64,000 nucleotides of DNA from Ensifer adhaerens (GTDB lineage Bacteria > Pseudomonadota > Alphaproteobacteria > Rhizobiales > Rhizobiaceae). The notes under the pieces are model-generated. The model ran no database searches. It saw nothing but the letters and a program-made list of their open reading frames with translations, and was not told the DNA's origin. Both the position numbers and the translations under genes were made by a program. Shown here piece by piece: positions 55,290 through 63,850 of the stretch (within the stretch, counting starts at the first letter, position 1; each line of letters starts with the position of its first letter). The stretch is from positions 186,001 through 250,000 of the forward strand of contig NZ_LAZS01000001.1 of assembly GCF_002007205.1 (NCBI RefSeq). The letters are read 5' to 3'.

Positions 55290-55360
55290 GGCCTCGGCTT
55301 TCACTGGAGTTGGCTGCAAAGCCAAGGCTTAAGCCAGCCTCTCCAGAGGGCAAAGGCTGC

Positions 55361-55381
55361 AACTTGTCTCCGTGACAAGTT
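55361..55381. promoter_or_regulatory. perfect operator-like dyad upstream of the PhzF-family gene
   Basis: AACTTGTC-TCCGT-GACAAGTT is a perfect 8-5-8 inverted repeat, 72 bases before the phzF-like start. Arms of this length with a short spacer fit a dimeric regulator; the regulator is unknown. Confidence 0.5.
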
Positions 55382-55458
55382 CGATCGCAGCGGGCCTGTA
55401 ACTCGTGGCTCGGCCGGTTGCGTGGAAGCTTCGAGAAGCTGCCCCGCCAATGAACAGA

Positions 55459-55482
55459 AAAGGGGCCGGTCGCGGCCCCTTT
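55459..55482 (-). terminator. rho-independent terminator after fbaB
   Basis: AAAGGGGCCG pairs with CGGCCCCTTT around a 4-base loop. On the minus strand TTTCTGTT follows, 23 bases after the fbaB stop. Confidence 0.88.
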
Positions 55483-55505
55483 GTCCTTTGTCGACAGGGC
55501 TTGTT

Positions 55506-56531
55506 TCAGGCGGCCTTCTCGAGATCCTTCTTCCAGGCGCCCTTGGCCGCAAGGCTGCACATCTCGGCGCGATGCGAGAAGGCTCGCTGGCCGGCGCCGA
55601 TGTTGTCGGCCTTGCCGTGCCAGGCATTCAGCGCTTCCTGCTGCAGCGCGCGGCCATAGGAGAAGGTGAGCTTCCACGGCAGGTCGTGGCTGGCGTTCAT
55701 CGCCGATAGGTGGGCGGTCGCCTCCTCGGTCGATTGGCCGCCGGAGAGGAAGGCGATGCCGGGCACGGCCGAAGGCACCGTGCGCTTCAGCACCCGGATG
55801 GTGCGCTCGGCCACTTCGGCGACGGAGGCATTGCGGGCCTTCTTGCCGTCGATCACCATGCTCGGCTTCAGGATCATGCCTTCGAGCTTGACGCGCATTT
55901 CAGCCAGTTCCTCGAAGGTGGTCCGCAGCGTCCACTCCGTCACATGTTCCGACCGGTCAATCGAATGGTCGCCCGGCGCGCCGTCCATCAGCACTTCCGG
56001 CTCGACGATCGGCACGATGCCGGCGTCCTGGCAAAGGGCGGCATAGCGGGCGAGCGCATGGGCGTTGGCGCGAACGGCACCGGCGGTCGGCAGGGTGTCG
56101 GAGACGGAGATGACGCCGCGCCACTTGGCAAAGCGCGCGCCCGCCTCGTGATATCTGGCGAGCCGCTGGGCAAGGCCGTCGAGGCCTTCGGTGATCGTTT
56201 CTGCCGGGAAATTGGTCATCGGCTTGGCGCCGGCGTCGACCTTGATGCCGGGGATCGAGCCGGCGGCGCGGATGATGTCGACAAGCGGCGTGCCATCGAC
56301 CGCATGCTGGAACAGGGTTTCTTCATAAAGGATGACGCCGGAGATGTACTTGCGTATCGCCTTGTCGGCGCGCAGCAACATCTCGCGGTAATCGCGCCTG
56401 GAGGTCTCGGTGGATTCGAGACCGATCGTATCGAAGCGCTTCTTGATCGTTGCGGTGGACTCGTCTGCCGCGAGCAACCCCCGGCCGTTGGCGACCATGG
56501 CGACAGCGATGTCTTCCAATCTTTCCGTCAT
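55506..56531 (-). CDS. fbaB: class I fructose-bisphosphate aldolase
   Basis: The 341-residue enzyme splits fructose 1,6-bisphosphate or forms it in gluconeogenesis. It is the Schiff-base type: GRGLLAADESTATIKKRF at the N-terminus, KWRGVISV and the lysine-bearing LEGMILKPSMV (about 230), then FLSGGQSTEEA. It lies 244 bases after pgk on the same strand, with a palindrome and a CG-centred dyad between, so it can have its own promoter. Confidence 0.95.
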   Translation of the reverse strand: MTERLEDIAVAMVANGRGLLAADESTATIKKRFDTIGLESTETSRRDYREMLLRADKAIRKYISGVILYEETLFQHAVDGTPLVDIIRAAGSIPGIKVDAGAKPMTNFPAETITEGLDGLAQRLARYHEAGARFAKWRGVISVSDTLPTAGAVRANAHALARYAALCQDAGIVPIVEPEVLMDGAPGDHSIDRSEHVTEWTLRTTFEELAEMRVKLEGMILKPSMVIDGKKARNASVAEVAERTIRVLKRTVPSAVPGIAFLSGGQSTEEATAHLSAMNASHDLPWKLTFSYGRALQQEALNAWHGKADNIGAGQRAFSHRAEMCSLAAKGAWKKDLEKAA

Positions 56532-56681
56532 GCTTCTTCTCCCTAGACAGCGCCGATCACCAAGGATCAGGCGAACACTGAAACAGCTTCGAGACCGACG
56601 GTCCGCAAGGGGACCGCCACGCTCCGGACGAGGGCGCGAGTAACGGCAGAAATTGTCCAGGAAAATGGCAGGAAAAGCGAC

Positions 56682-56710
56682 TGAAACGATTTAAAATTTT
56701 TTAATCGTTT
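56682..56710 (-). promoter_or_regulatory. LacI-type operator-like dyad upstream of fbaB
   Basis: AAACGATT (56684-56691) and AATCGTTT (56703-56710) form a perfect inverted repeat across an AT-rich 11-base spacer, about 150 bases before fbaB. TGAAACGATTTAA (56682-56694) fits the gammaproteobacterial Cra/FruR-type pattern TGAAWCSNT. The CG-centred half-sites resemble TAATCGATTA upstream of DUF1036-pykA. Confidence 0.45.
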
Positions 56711-56736
56711 GAATAAATGAGATTTTTTCTTGCTAT

Positions 56737-56766
56737 GTGGCGCGCGGGACATGTCCCGCGCGCCAC
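56737..56766 (-). terminator. 30-bp perfect palindrome just after pgk
   Basis: GTGGCGCGCGGGAC (56737-56750), AT, then GTCCCGCGCGCCAC (56753-56766) is fully self-complementary. It starts 9 bases past the pgk stop. On the minus strand it is followed by ATAGCAAGAAAAAA, not T's, so it may stabilise the mRNA 3' end or bind protein rather than act as a standard terminator. Confidence 0.55.
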
Positions 56767-56775
56767 TTCCGTGAC

Positions 56776-57972
56776 TTACTTCTGCTTGAGGATGTCGACG
56801 CCCGGAAGCGGCTTGCCTTCCATCCACTCGAGGAACGCGCCGCCGGCGGTCGAGACATAGCTGAAATCGTCGGCGACTTCGGCATGGTTGAGCGCCGCAA
56901 CCGTATCGCCACCGCCGGCAACCGAGACCAGCGAGCCCTGGCGGGTGCGGGCGGCCGCATGCTTGGCAACGGCAACGGTCGCCTTGTCGAAGGGAGCGAT
57001 TTCGAATGCGCCGAGCGGGCCGTTCCAGACGAGCGTCTCGGCCTTCGAGATCCAGTCGTTGACGGCAGCGATCGACTTCGGGCCGACGTCGAGAACCATG
57101 GCATCGGCCGGGATCGCATTGATGTCGACCACTTCGTTGTCGGCACCGGCCTTGAACTCGCGGGCAATGACGCCGTCATCCGGCAGCACGATGGCGCAGC
57201 CGGCCTTGTCGGCAGCGGCGATGATCGCCTTGGCGGTCTCGGCGAGGTCATGCTCGCAGAGCGACTTGCCGACATTGACGCCCTTGGCGGCGATGAAGGT
57301 GTTGGCCATGCCGCCGCCGATGACGAGCGCATCGACCTTGGTCACGAGGTTCTGCAACAGGTCGATCTTGGTCGAGACCTTGGCGCCGCCGACGATGGCG
57401 ACGACGGGCCGCTTCGGTTGGCCGAGGCCCTTTTCGAGCGCTTCGAGTTCGGCCTGCATGGTGCGGCCGGCATAGGCCGGCAGGTGATGGGCAAGGCCCT
57501 CGGTCGAGGCATGGGCGCGGTGCGCGGCCGAGAAGGCGTCGTTGACATAGATGTCGCCGTTGGCGGCGAGCGCCTTGACGAACTCGGCTTCGTTCTTTTC
57601 CTCGCCCTTGTGGAAGCGGGTGTTTTCCAAGAGCAGCACGTCGCCGTCGCTCATTTCGGCAATGGCGTTCTTCGCCTTGTCGCCGATGCAATCGGCGGCG
57701 AAATGGACGCGCTGGTCGAGCACGTCTTCGACGGCCGGCGCGATCGTCTTCAGCGACATGTCGGCGACCGGCTCACCCTTCGGACGGCCGAAGTGGGCAA
57801 GCAGGATGACCTTGGCGCCCTTCTCGGACAATTCGCGGATGGTCGGTGCGACGCGCTCGATGCGGGTCGCGTCCGTCACCACGCCGTCCTTGACCGGAAC
57901 GTTGAGGTCGACGCGCACCAGCACGCGCATGCCGGCGATGTCGGTCAGATCGTCGAGGGTCTTGAAAGTCAT
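56776..57972 (-). CDS. pgk: phosphoglycerate kinase
   Basis: The 398-residue enzyme transfers phosphate between 1,3-bisphosphoglycerate and ADP. Signatures include [57 protein letters not shown] and WNGPLGAFE with [13 protein letters not shown] near the end. Its ATG shares a base with the stop of the PF06475 gene (TGATG), so it is translationally coupled in a gap-PF06475-pgk operon. Confidence 0.96.
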   Translation of the reverse strand: MTFKTLDDLTDIAGMRVLVRVDLNVPVKDGVVTDATRIERVAPTIRELSEKGAKVILLAHFGRPKGEPVADMSLKTIAPAVEDVLDQRVHFAADCIGDKAKNAIAEMSDGDVLLLENTRFHKGEEKNEAEFVKALAANGDIYVNDAFSAAHRAHASTEGLAHHLPAYAGRTMQAELEALEKGLGQPKRPVVAIVGGAKVSTKIDLLQNLVTKVDALVIGGGMANTFIAAKGVNVGKSLCEHDLAETAKAIIAAADKAGCAIVLPDDGVIAREFKAGADNEVVDINAIPADAMVLDVGPKSIAAVNDWISKAETLVWNGPLGAFEIAPFDKATVAVAKHAAARTRQGSLVSVAGGGDTVAALNHAEVADDFSYVSTAGGAFLEWMEGKPLPGVDILKQK

Positions 57973-58562
57973 CAGATAGTCTCCGGTGATAGTCTCTGGA
58001 AAAGGGTGGGATAGTCGATGACGAGGCCGTCCTCGTCCACGGGCAGGTCCGCCGTAAAGCTGCGGTCCTCGGCCTCGTAGCGATAGAGCCTGAAATCATC
58101 GAGGCAGGTGTAGTGCTGGCCGTCGACCACGGGTTCGAACGTGTCGAACGGCACGTAAAGCATCTTCAGCCTAGCGATGCCGGACTGGCGGTCGAGCTTG
58201 AGGCGCCGGATCGGCAGCGTGTTGGTGAAGGGCGTGCCGGCAAGATCGATATCGATGCAGCCGTCGAACTCGGGGAGGGGGAGGCCTCGCGCCGTCAGCC
58301 ACTGGCCGGGAAGATCCGAGCGCAGATGCAGGCTGCGGCCATCGGTGGTGTCGACCATCAGCTTGCGAACGTGCCAGCCGTCGTCACAGTCGATCCGGTA
58401 GCGCACGCCATAGGGTGTGCCGCCGCGGCTGCCGATCAGAACGCCGACGGCGCGGATGACCGCGCCGTCGGTTGTTTCGATTTTCGTCAGTGTCAGGTGT
58501 TCGAGCCCTTCCCCTTCCAGCGGACGCCAGCGGACCGTCGTTGAGGAGAGGGCGCGAAACAT
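57972..58562 (-). CDS. putative glycolipid-binding protein (PF06475)
   Basis: The 196-residue protein matches the glycolipid-binding family PF06475, with [58 protein letters not shown] and [20 protein letters not shown]. It has no signal peptide. Function in the cell is unknown. It sits tightly between gap (5-base gap) and pgk (1-base overlap), an unusual place. The start is ATG 58562, giving [12 protein letters not shown]. Confidence 0.82.
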   Translation of the reverse strand: MFRALSSTTVRWRPLEGEGLEHLTLTKIETTDGAVIRAVGVLIGSRGGTPYGVRYRIDCDDGWHVRKLMVDTTDGRSLHLRSDLPGQWLTARGLPLPEFDGCIDIDLAGTPFTNTLPIRRLKLDRQSGIARLKMLYVPFDTFEPVVDGQHYTCLDDFRLYRYEAEDRSFTADLPVDEDGLVIDYPTLFQRLSPETI

Positions 58563-58567
58563 CTGTC

Positions 58568-59578
58568 TTAGATGAGCTTGGCGAACGCGACCGCCGTGTC
58601 GGCCATGCGGTTCGAGAAGCCCCACTCGTTGTCGTACCAGGTGAGGATACGCACGAAGTTGCCCTCGACGACCTTGGTCTGGTCGATCGCGAAGATCGAG
58701 GAGTGGCTGTCATGGTTGAAGTCGCGCGAAACGAGCGGCTCTTCCGTGTAGCCGAGAACGCCCTTCAGCGCGCCGTTGGAGGCGGCCTTGATGGCGTTGG
58801 TGATTTCCTCGACCGAGGTGTTGCGCTTGGCGACGAACTTGAAGTCGACGACCGAGACGTTCGGGGTCGGAACGCGGATCGACGTGCCGTCGAGCTTGCC
58901 CTTCAGTTCCGGCAGAACCAGGCCGACGGCCTTGGCAGCGCCGGTCGAGGTCGGGATCATCGACAGAGCGGCAGCGCGGGCGCGGTACAGATCCTTGTGC
59001 ATCTGGTCGAGCGACGGCTGGTCGTTGGTGTAGGAGTGGATCGTGGTCATGAAGCCGTGATTGATGCCGATGGTATCGTTCAGGACCTTGACGACCGGAA
59101 CCAGGCAGTTCGTCGTGCACGACGCGTTGGAGATGACCAGGTGGTCCTTGGTCAGCTGGTCGTGGTTGACGCCGTAGACGACCGTCAGGTCGGCGCCGTC
59201 GGCCGGGGCCGAGACGATGACGCGCTTGGCGCCGGCGGTCAGGTGGGCTGCAGCCTTGTCGCGCGCGGTGAAGATGCCGGTGCATTCCATCGCGATGTCG
59301 ATGCCGAGTTCCTTGTGCGGCAGCGTTGCCGGATCCTTGATCGCGGTCACCTTGATCGGCTTGCCGCCGTTGATGGTGATCGTGTCGCCTTCGACCTTGA
59401 CCTCGGCCGGGAAACGACCGTGGATCGAGTCATAGCGCAGCAGGTGAGCGTTGGTCTCAACGGGGCCGAGATCGTTGATCGCAACGACTTCGATGTCGGT
59501 GCGGCCGGATTCGACGATCGCGCGGAGCACGTTGCGGCCGATGCGGCCAAAACCGTTGATGGCGACTTTCACTGTCAT
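58568..59578 (-). CDS. gap: glyceraldehyde-3-phosphate dehydrogenase, type I
   Basis: The 336-residue enzyme oxidises glyceraldehyde 3-phosphate to 1,3-bisphosphoglycerate. It starts [17 protein letters not shown], has the NAD-preferring aspartate in VVAINDLG, the catalytic cysteine in [13 protein letters not shown] (about 155) and [11 protein letters not shown] near the end. It is the first gene of the gap-PF06475-pgk operon and is separated from tkt by a strong terminator. Confidence 0.96.
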   Translation of the reverse strand: MTVKVAINGFGRIGRNVLRAIVESGRTDIEVVAINDLGPVETNAHLLRYDSIHGRFPAEVKVEGDTITINGGKPIKVTAIKDPATLPHKELGIDIAMECTGIFTARDKAAAHLTAGAKRVIVSAPADGADLTVVYGVNHDQLTKDHLVISNASCTTNCLVPVVKVLNDTIGINHGFMTTIHSYTNDQPSLDQMHKDLYRARAAALSMIPTSTGAAKAVGLVLPELKGKLDGTSIRVPTPNVSVVDFKFVAKRNTSVEEITNAIKAASNGALKGVLGYTEEPLVSRDFNHDSHSSIFAIDQTKVVEGNFVRILTWYDNEWGFSNRMADTAVAFAKLI

Positions 59579-59610
59579 GGGGTCTCTCCCTGTCTGTATG
59601 ACGTGGTACG

Positions 59611-59645
59611 AAAAAAAGCGGGGCGCACCTTTCGGCGCGCCCCGC
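59611..59645 (-). terminator. rho-independent terminator after tkt
   Basis: GCGGGGCGC (59618-59626) pairs with GCGCCCCGC (59637-59645). On the minus strand seven T's follow directly. It lies 8 bases after the tkt stop and insulates gap from tkt. Confidence 0.92.
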
Positions 59646-59652
59646 AGATTGA

Positions 59653-61635
59653 TCAGGCGAGCTTCGCTTCAGCAGCGGCAACCACCGCCTCGGGCGTGAT
59701 GCCGAAATGCTTGTAAAGCTCCTTGTAGGGACCGGAGGCACCGAAGGACGACATGCCGATGAAGGTGCCGTCGCTGCCGATGAAGTGATCCCAGCCCTGG
59801 CGGATGCCGGCTTCGACGGCGATCTTGACCGGCGAGTTGCCGATGATCGCCTGCTGGTAGTCTTCGCTCTGTTCGGCAAAAAGCTCGAAGCAGGGAACGG
59901 AGACGACGCGGGTCGAGATGCCCTTGGCGGTCAGCGTCTGGCAGGCCTTGACGGCGATCTCGACTTCCGAGCCGGTGGCGAAGATCGTGACCTTGGCGTC
60001 GGCGGCCGAGATGAGATCGTAGGCGCCGTGGGCGCAGAGGTTCTCTTCCTCATACTCGGTGCGGACCGCCATCAGGTTCTGGCGGGTGAGCGCGATACCG
60101 GACGGACGGTTGTGGCTTTCGAGCGCCAGCTGCCAGCACTCCGCCGTTTCCGTGGCGTCGGCCGGGCGGAACATCAGGAGGTTCGGGATGGCGCGCAGCG
60201 CTGCCATGTGCTCGACCGGCTGGTGCGTCGGACCGTCTTCTCCGAGGCCGATGGAATCATGCGTCAGCACGTGGATGACGCGGATGCCCATCAGCGCGGC
60301 AAGGCGGATCGACGGACGGCAATAGTCCGAGAAGATCAGGAAGCCGCCGGAATAGGGGATGACGCCGCCGTGCAGCGCCATGCCGTTCATGGCAGCGGCC
60401 ATGCCGTGCTCGCGCACGCCGTAGTGGATGTAACGACCGGAGAAATCGTCCGGCGTGATCGACTTGGTCTGGCTCGTCTTGGTGTTGTTCGAGCCGGTCA
60501 GGTCGGCCGAGCCGCCGATGGTTTCGGCAAGAACGCCGTTGATGACTTCGAGCGCGTCTTCGGAAGCCTTGCGGGTTGCCGGCGACGGCTTGGTCTCGGC
60601 GAGCTTCTTCTTGTAGTCGTCGATGGCAGACGAGAGGCGGCCTTCGAGCTCGCCGGAGAAGCGGCGAACGAACTGGGCCTTCTTCTCGGCATCGCTCTTT
60701 TCAAGACGCTCTTCCCACTCCTTGCGCGACTTGGTCGAGCGCAGGCCGGCAAGACGCCAGGCGTCGAGCACGTCCGAGGGAACGACGAAGGCTTCGGATT
60801 CCCAGCCGAGCGCCTCGCGCGTCGCGGCGATTTCCTCGGCGCCGAGCGGCGAGCCGTGGACCTTGTGGGTGCCGGCCTTGTTCGGTGCGCCGAAGCCGAT
60901 CGTCGTCTTAGCCGCGATCATCGTCGGCTTGTCGGACTTCTGGGCCTGATCGATCGCAGCGGCGATCGCGTCCGGATCATGGCCGTCGACGGCAATGGTG
61001 TTCCAGTTGCTGGCGCGGAAGCGGGCGTGCTGGTCGGTCGAGTCGGCGATCGAGATCGGGCCGTCGATCGAGATGTTGTTGTCGTCCCAGAAGACGATCA
61101 GCTTGTTGAGCTTCAGGTGGCCGGCGAGCGAAATCGCTTCCTGGCTGATGCCTTCCATGAGGCAGCCGTCACCGGCGAGCACGTAGGTGTAGTGCTCCAT
61201 CAGCTCGGAGCCGAATTCGTCACGCAGCTTGCGCTCGGCGATCGCCATGCCGACGGCATTGGCAATGCCCTGGCCGAGCGGACCGGTGGTCGTCTCGATG
61301 CCGGCGGCATGGCCGTATTCCGGGTGGCCGGCGGTGCGGGCGCCGAGCTGGCGGAAGTTCTTGATCTCGTCGATGGTGATGTCTTCGTAGCCCGTCAAAT
61401 AGAGCAGCGAGTAAAGCAGCATCGAGCCGTGGCCGGCCGACAGCACGAAGCGGTCGCGGTTCGGCCAGGAGGGGTTCTTGGGGTCAAAGCTCAGATAGCG
61501 CGTAAAGAGGACTGTCGCTATGTCGGCTGCACCCATGGGCAGGCCAGGGTGGCCGGAATTTGCCTTCTCGACGGCATCCATGGAGAGGAAACGGATCGCA
61601 TTTGCCATCCGGTCGTGTTTTTCGCGAGAGATCAT
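59653..61635 (-). CDS. tkt: transketolase
   Basis: The 660-residue thiamine-diphosphate enzyme moves two-carbon units in the pentose phosphate and Calvin-type pathways. Cues are [14 protein letters not shown], the diphosphate site [13 protein letters not shown] with FWDDNN (about 155-190), [20 protein letters not shown] and [11 protein letters not shown]. The length is standard. Rhizobia often have more than one transketolase; this one sits in the gap-pgk-fbaB block. Confidence 0.96.
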   Translation of the reverse strand: MISREKHDRMANAIRFLSMDAVEKANSGHPGLPMGAADIATVLFTRYLSFDPKNPSWPNRDRFVLSAGHGSMLLYSLLYLTGYEDITIDEIKNFRQLGARTAGHPEYGHAAGIETTTGPLGQGIANAVGMAIAERKLRDEFGSELMEHYTYVLAGDGCLMEGISQEAISLAGHLKLNKLIVFWDDNNISIDGPISIADSTDQHARFRASNWNTIAVDGHDPDAIAAAIDQAQKSDKPTMIAAKTTIGFGAPNKAGTHKVHGSPLGAEEIAATREALGWESEAFVVPSDVLDAWRLAGLRSTKSRKEWEERLEKSDAEKKAQFVRRFSGELEGRLSSAIDDYKKKLAETKPSPATRKASEDALEVINGVLAETIGGSADLTGSNNTKTSQTKSITPDDFSGRYIHYGVREHGMAAAMNGMALHGGVIPYSGGFLIFSDYCRPSIRLAALMGIRVIHVLTHDSIGLGEDGPTHQPVEHMAALRAIPNLLMFRPADATETAECWQLALESHNRPSGIALTRQNLMAVRTEYEEENLCAHGAYDLISAADAKVTIFATGSEVEIAVKACQTLTAKGISTRVVSVPCFELFAEQSEDYQQAIIGNSPVKIAVEAGIRQGWDHFIGSDGTFIGMSSFGASGPYKELYKHFGITPEAVVAAAEAKLA

Positions 61636-61972
61636 GACTGTTCCGTTTGCGTTCGGTGGTCAGGGAACGGTCTCTATCCTCCAAAGACCGCGCAAGAAGC
61701 GGCTGACACATAGCAGGTGCGCCGTGCGAGTCAACAAATACGGGCCTTCCGCGGCCATTTGACGGCAGGTCGCGTCGGCCCCGTCCCGCAATGCAACAAG
61801 CCTATCGCACTGCCGTTGAGGAAAGCCGGCTACGCAATCCATCCACAGCTTCCGCTGTTGTTTGCTGTACTTGGCATTGTTGAGACTTACGTAATAGGTT
61901 TAAAAAAGATCGAGCCGAAGCGGCGGACGGGATTCGGGCGATTCGGCCTCATGGGCGAGGTATTCGGAACAC
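61636..61972. other. intergenic region between divergent tkt and DUF4164-zapA
   Basis: These 337 bases should hold promoters in both directions. An AT-rich stretch (61880-61910) near the DUF4164 side has TAATAG and TTTAAAAAAG. I see no dyad I trust, no CG-centred motif like that near fbaB, and no gene. Confidence 0.4.
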
Positions 61973-62242
61973 ATGCCGGCAAAGACTGTCAAAGCGGCGA
62001 TCGACGAACTGCGAAATGCAGTGCAATCCCTGGAGAATGCGATCGACGGTCGGTTTGACAGGGAGCGGGACTTCAGCGAGTTCGAGGGCGAGGTGCGACG
62101 CGTCAACACCGACCGGTCGCGGCTGGCGCAGGAGCTCGACCAGTCGCAGTTCCGGGCAAACCGGCTCGAGGAGGTCAACCGCGAGGTTTCCCGTCGCCTC
62201 GTGACGGCGATGGAAACCATTCGGGCGGTGCTCGACCGCTAG
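61973..62242 (+). CDS. DUF4164 coiled-coil protein
   Basis: The 89-residue protein is almost entirely heptad-like helix, with IDELRNAVQSLENAIDGRFD and RLAQELDQSQFRANRLEEVN, matching DUF4164. It lies 11 bases before zapA on the same strand, a linkage conserved in alphaproteobacteria. A structural or ZapA-assisting role in division is a guess from this linkage. Confidence 0.85.
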   Translation: MPAKTVKAAIDELRNAVQSLENAIDGRFDRERDFSEFEGEVRRVNTDRSRLAQELDQSQFRANRLEEVNREVSRRLVTAMETIRAVLDR

Positions 62243-62253
62243 GAACAAGCGAC

Positions 62254-62631
62254 ATGGCGCAGGTGACAGTTTCGATCGACGGCAAGGCCTATCGCATGGC
62301 CTGCGAGGAAGGGCAGGAAGATCATCTGATCGAGCTTGCCACCAATTTCGATCAGTATGTCGGACACCTCAAGAGCCAGTTTGGCGAGATCGGCGATCTG
62401 CGCCTGACCGTCATGGCCGGCATCATGGTCATGGACGAGCTCAGCGAGGTCAACCGCCGGCTGAAGAACCTCGAAGCCGAGGTCGGAAACCTGACGGACG
62501 GTCGCGATGCCGCACTTTCGGATCAGCTGAAGAACGAAGAAGCGCTGGCCTCGGCGCTGAGCGAAGTGACGCAGCAGATCCACGGCATCGCCGCCAAGCT
62601 GAACGGCCGCCCGACAACGCCGTCGAGCTGA
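62254..62631 (+). CDS. zapA: cell division protein ZapA
   Basis: The 125-residue protein begins MAQVTVSIDGKAYRMACEEG, the ZapA start, followed by the LIELATNFDQYVGHL helix and a C-terminal coiled coil (about 70-115). ZapA bundles FtsZ filaments at midcell. It follows the DUF4164 gene at 11 bases and is followed by a 6S-RNA-like region, the usual context of zapA. Confidence 0.92.
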   Translation: MAQVTVSIDGKAYRMACEEGQEDHLIELATNFDQYVGHLKSQFGEIGDLRLTVMAGIMVMDELSEVNRRLKNLEAEVGNLTDGRDAALSDQLKNEEALASALSEVTQQIHGIAAKLNGRPTTPSS

Positions 62632-62684
62632 CAAGGTTTCGTCGGCGAGCCACTGGCGCGAAGCACCGAGACACTTTATATATC

Positions 62685-62845
62685 GGTTGCGGTCTGCGCT
62701 TCCCGACAGGAACCACAATCCCCGGGGCCATACTCGATCCTAAGGGAGCTGTCCCTGTTCGGACCCGTGGGTTCGGACACATGGCGCCCACCTACTTTGT
62801 AGGCACCCGGGATCGTAAACTATCCATCGGTCGTCGTGGATCGCA
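62685..62845 (+). ncRNA. ssrS: 6S RNA candidate
   Basis: This gap after zapA lacks a gene but is rich in structure: GGACCC/GGGTTC (62761-62775), CCTAC/GTAGG (62791-62803), CGATCC/GGATCG (62735-62740 with 62809-62814) and CCCGGGGCC facing GGCGCCC. Zones of unpaired sequence between them fit the large bulge of 6S RNA, which binds RNA polymerase holoenzyme. In many proteobacteria 6S RNA lies directly after zapA. TATATAT (62678-62684) could be its -10. Ends are estimates. Confidence 0.6.
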
Positions 62846-62870
62846 CTTCTTCCTCTTTCCCGCTGGTCGA

Positions 62871-63740
62871 TCAATCCCCGGCGAAGGCCCGGCGGATGGC
62901 GTCGGCCATGGCCTCGACGATCCGGTCCTTGCCGCTTCCAGCCTTTGAAATCCGCAGCACGACATTCGAATGGTCGATCACGGTGTAGCCGTCATCGGCG
63001 GTCAGTTCGCGGCAGCCGGCCGGAATGCTGCTGCGGGCAAGAGGCGCGATGGCAAGGCCGGAAACCACCGCCGCCATCAGGCCGCCGCTGGTGCGGCTGA
63101 CATAGGCGACGCGGTTATCGATGCGGCATTTCCTCAAATTGCGCTGGGCGAGGTCGTCGCACCAGCCGCCTTCGAGATAGGTATAGGTCGCGATCGGCAC
63201 CGGGCGGCGCTCGTCGGTACGATGCTGCTCCGATGTCACCCAGACGGTCGGATCCATCATCAGCACTTCGTTCCTCGTCTTTCCGCCGGGCTCGAAGACG
63301 ACGGCAAGGTCGATCTCGCCCGCTTCCAGTGCCGCGACATTGGTCATCGACGCGCCCTGCTGCACGGTTACTTCGACGCCGGGGTGGATGGCGGCGAAAC
63401 TGCCGAGCGCTTTCGGCAAGGTGGAATTGATGTATTCCTCGGGAATGCCGATGCGCACTGCGCCGTCGAGCGCGGGCTGGCGCAGGGCGGCGGCGGTGTC
63501 GTCGAGCAGGGTCACGATGCGCCTTGCATTGTCGACGAGCCGCAGCCCCTGCGGCGTCAGGACGACGCCGCGCGAATGGCGCTCGAACAGGGCATCTCCG
63601 AGCACATCCTCAAGCTTCCGGATCTGCATGCTGACGGCTGATTGGGTCCGCCCGACGATGTCTGCGGCGCGCGTGACGCTGTTGGTATCGACAACCGCGA
63701 GAAAGGTTCTGAGCAGATCGCTGTCGAGGGGAAGAACCAT
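62871..63740 (-). CDS. LysR-family transcription regulator
   Basis: The 289-residue protein has the LysR winged helix (LLRTFLAVVDTNSVTRAADI, then SAVSMQIRKLEDVLGDALFE) and a substrate-binding effector domain (about 90-285). I prefer the ATG at 63740 (MVLPLDSDLLRTF) to that at 63752 because the latter lies inside a perfect dyad that looks like its own operator. The inducer is unknown. It is divergent from a small gene running off the window edge. Confidence 0.88.
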   Translation of the reverse strand: MVLPLDSDLLRTFLAVVDTNSVTRAADIVGRTQSAVSMQIRKLEDVLGDALFERHSRGVVLTPQGLRLVDNARRIVTLLDDTAAALRQPALDGAVRIGIPEEYINSTLPKALGSFAAIHPGVEVTVQQGASMTNVAALEAGEIDLAVVFEPGGKTRNEVLMMDPTVWVTSEQHRTDERRPVPIATYTYLEGGWCDDLAQRNLRKCRIDNRVAYVSRTSGGLMAAVVSGLAIAPLARSSIPAGCRELTADDGYTVIDHSNVVLRISKAGSGKDRIVEAMADAIRRAFAGD

Positions 63741-63749
63741 GGCATTACC

Positions 63750-63766
63750 CATCAGATTTTCTGATG
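63750..63766. promoter_or_regulatory. LysR-type operator between the LysR gene and the divergent small gene
   Basis: CATCAGA-TTT-TCTGATG is a perfect 7-3-7 dyad. It contains T-N11-A (63752-63764), the LysR-box pattern. It lies 10 bases before the chosen LysR start and 84 bases before the divergent ATG. Confidence 0.6.
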
Positions 63767-63850
63767 ACAGTCATGCTTGCAATTCGTTTGCCAGATGTCA
63801 ATGCGAGGGCGAAAATCGCCCGGTCGATCATCTTGCGCCGAGTTGTTCCC

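Noticed and set aside
56691-56704. TTAA-N6-TTAA resembling a CtrA box near fbaB
   Set aside because: The spacer is six bases, not seven, and the sequence is better explained by the AAACGATT/AATCGTTT dyad.
59707-61713. A 668-codon open frame antisense to tkt
   Set aside because: It mirrors a well-supported transketolase; long antisense frames are common in high-GC genes. The same holds for the 562-codon frame at 12041-13729 and the 505-codon frame at 4410-5927.
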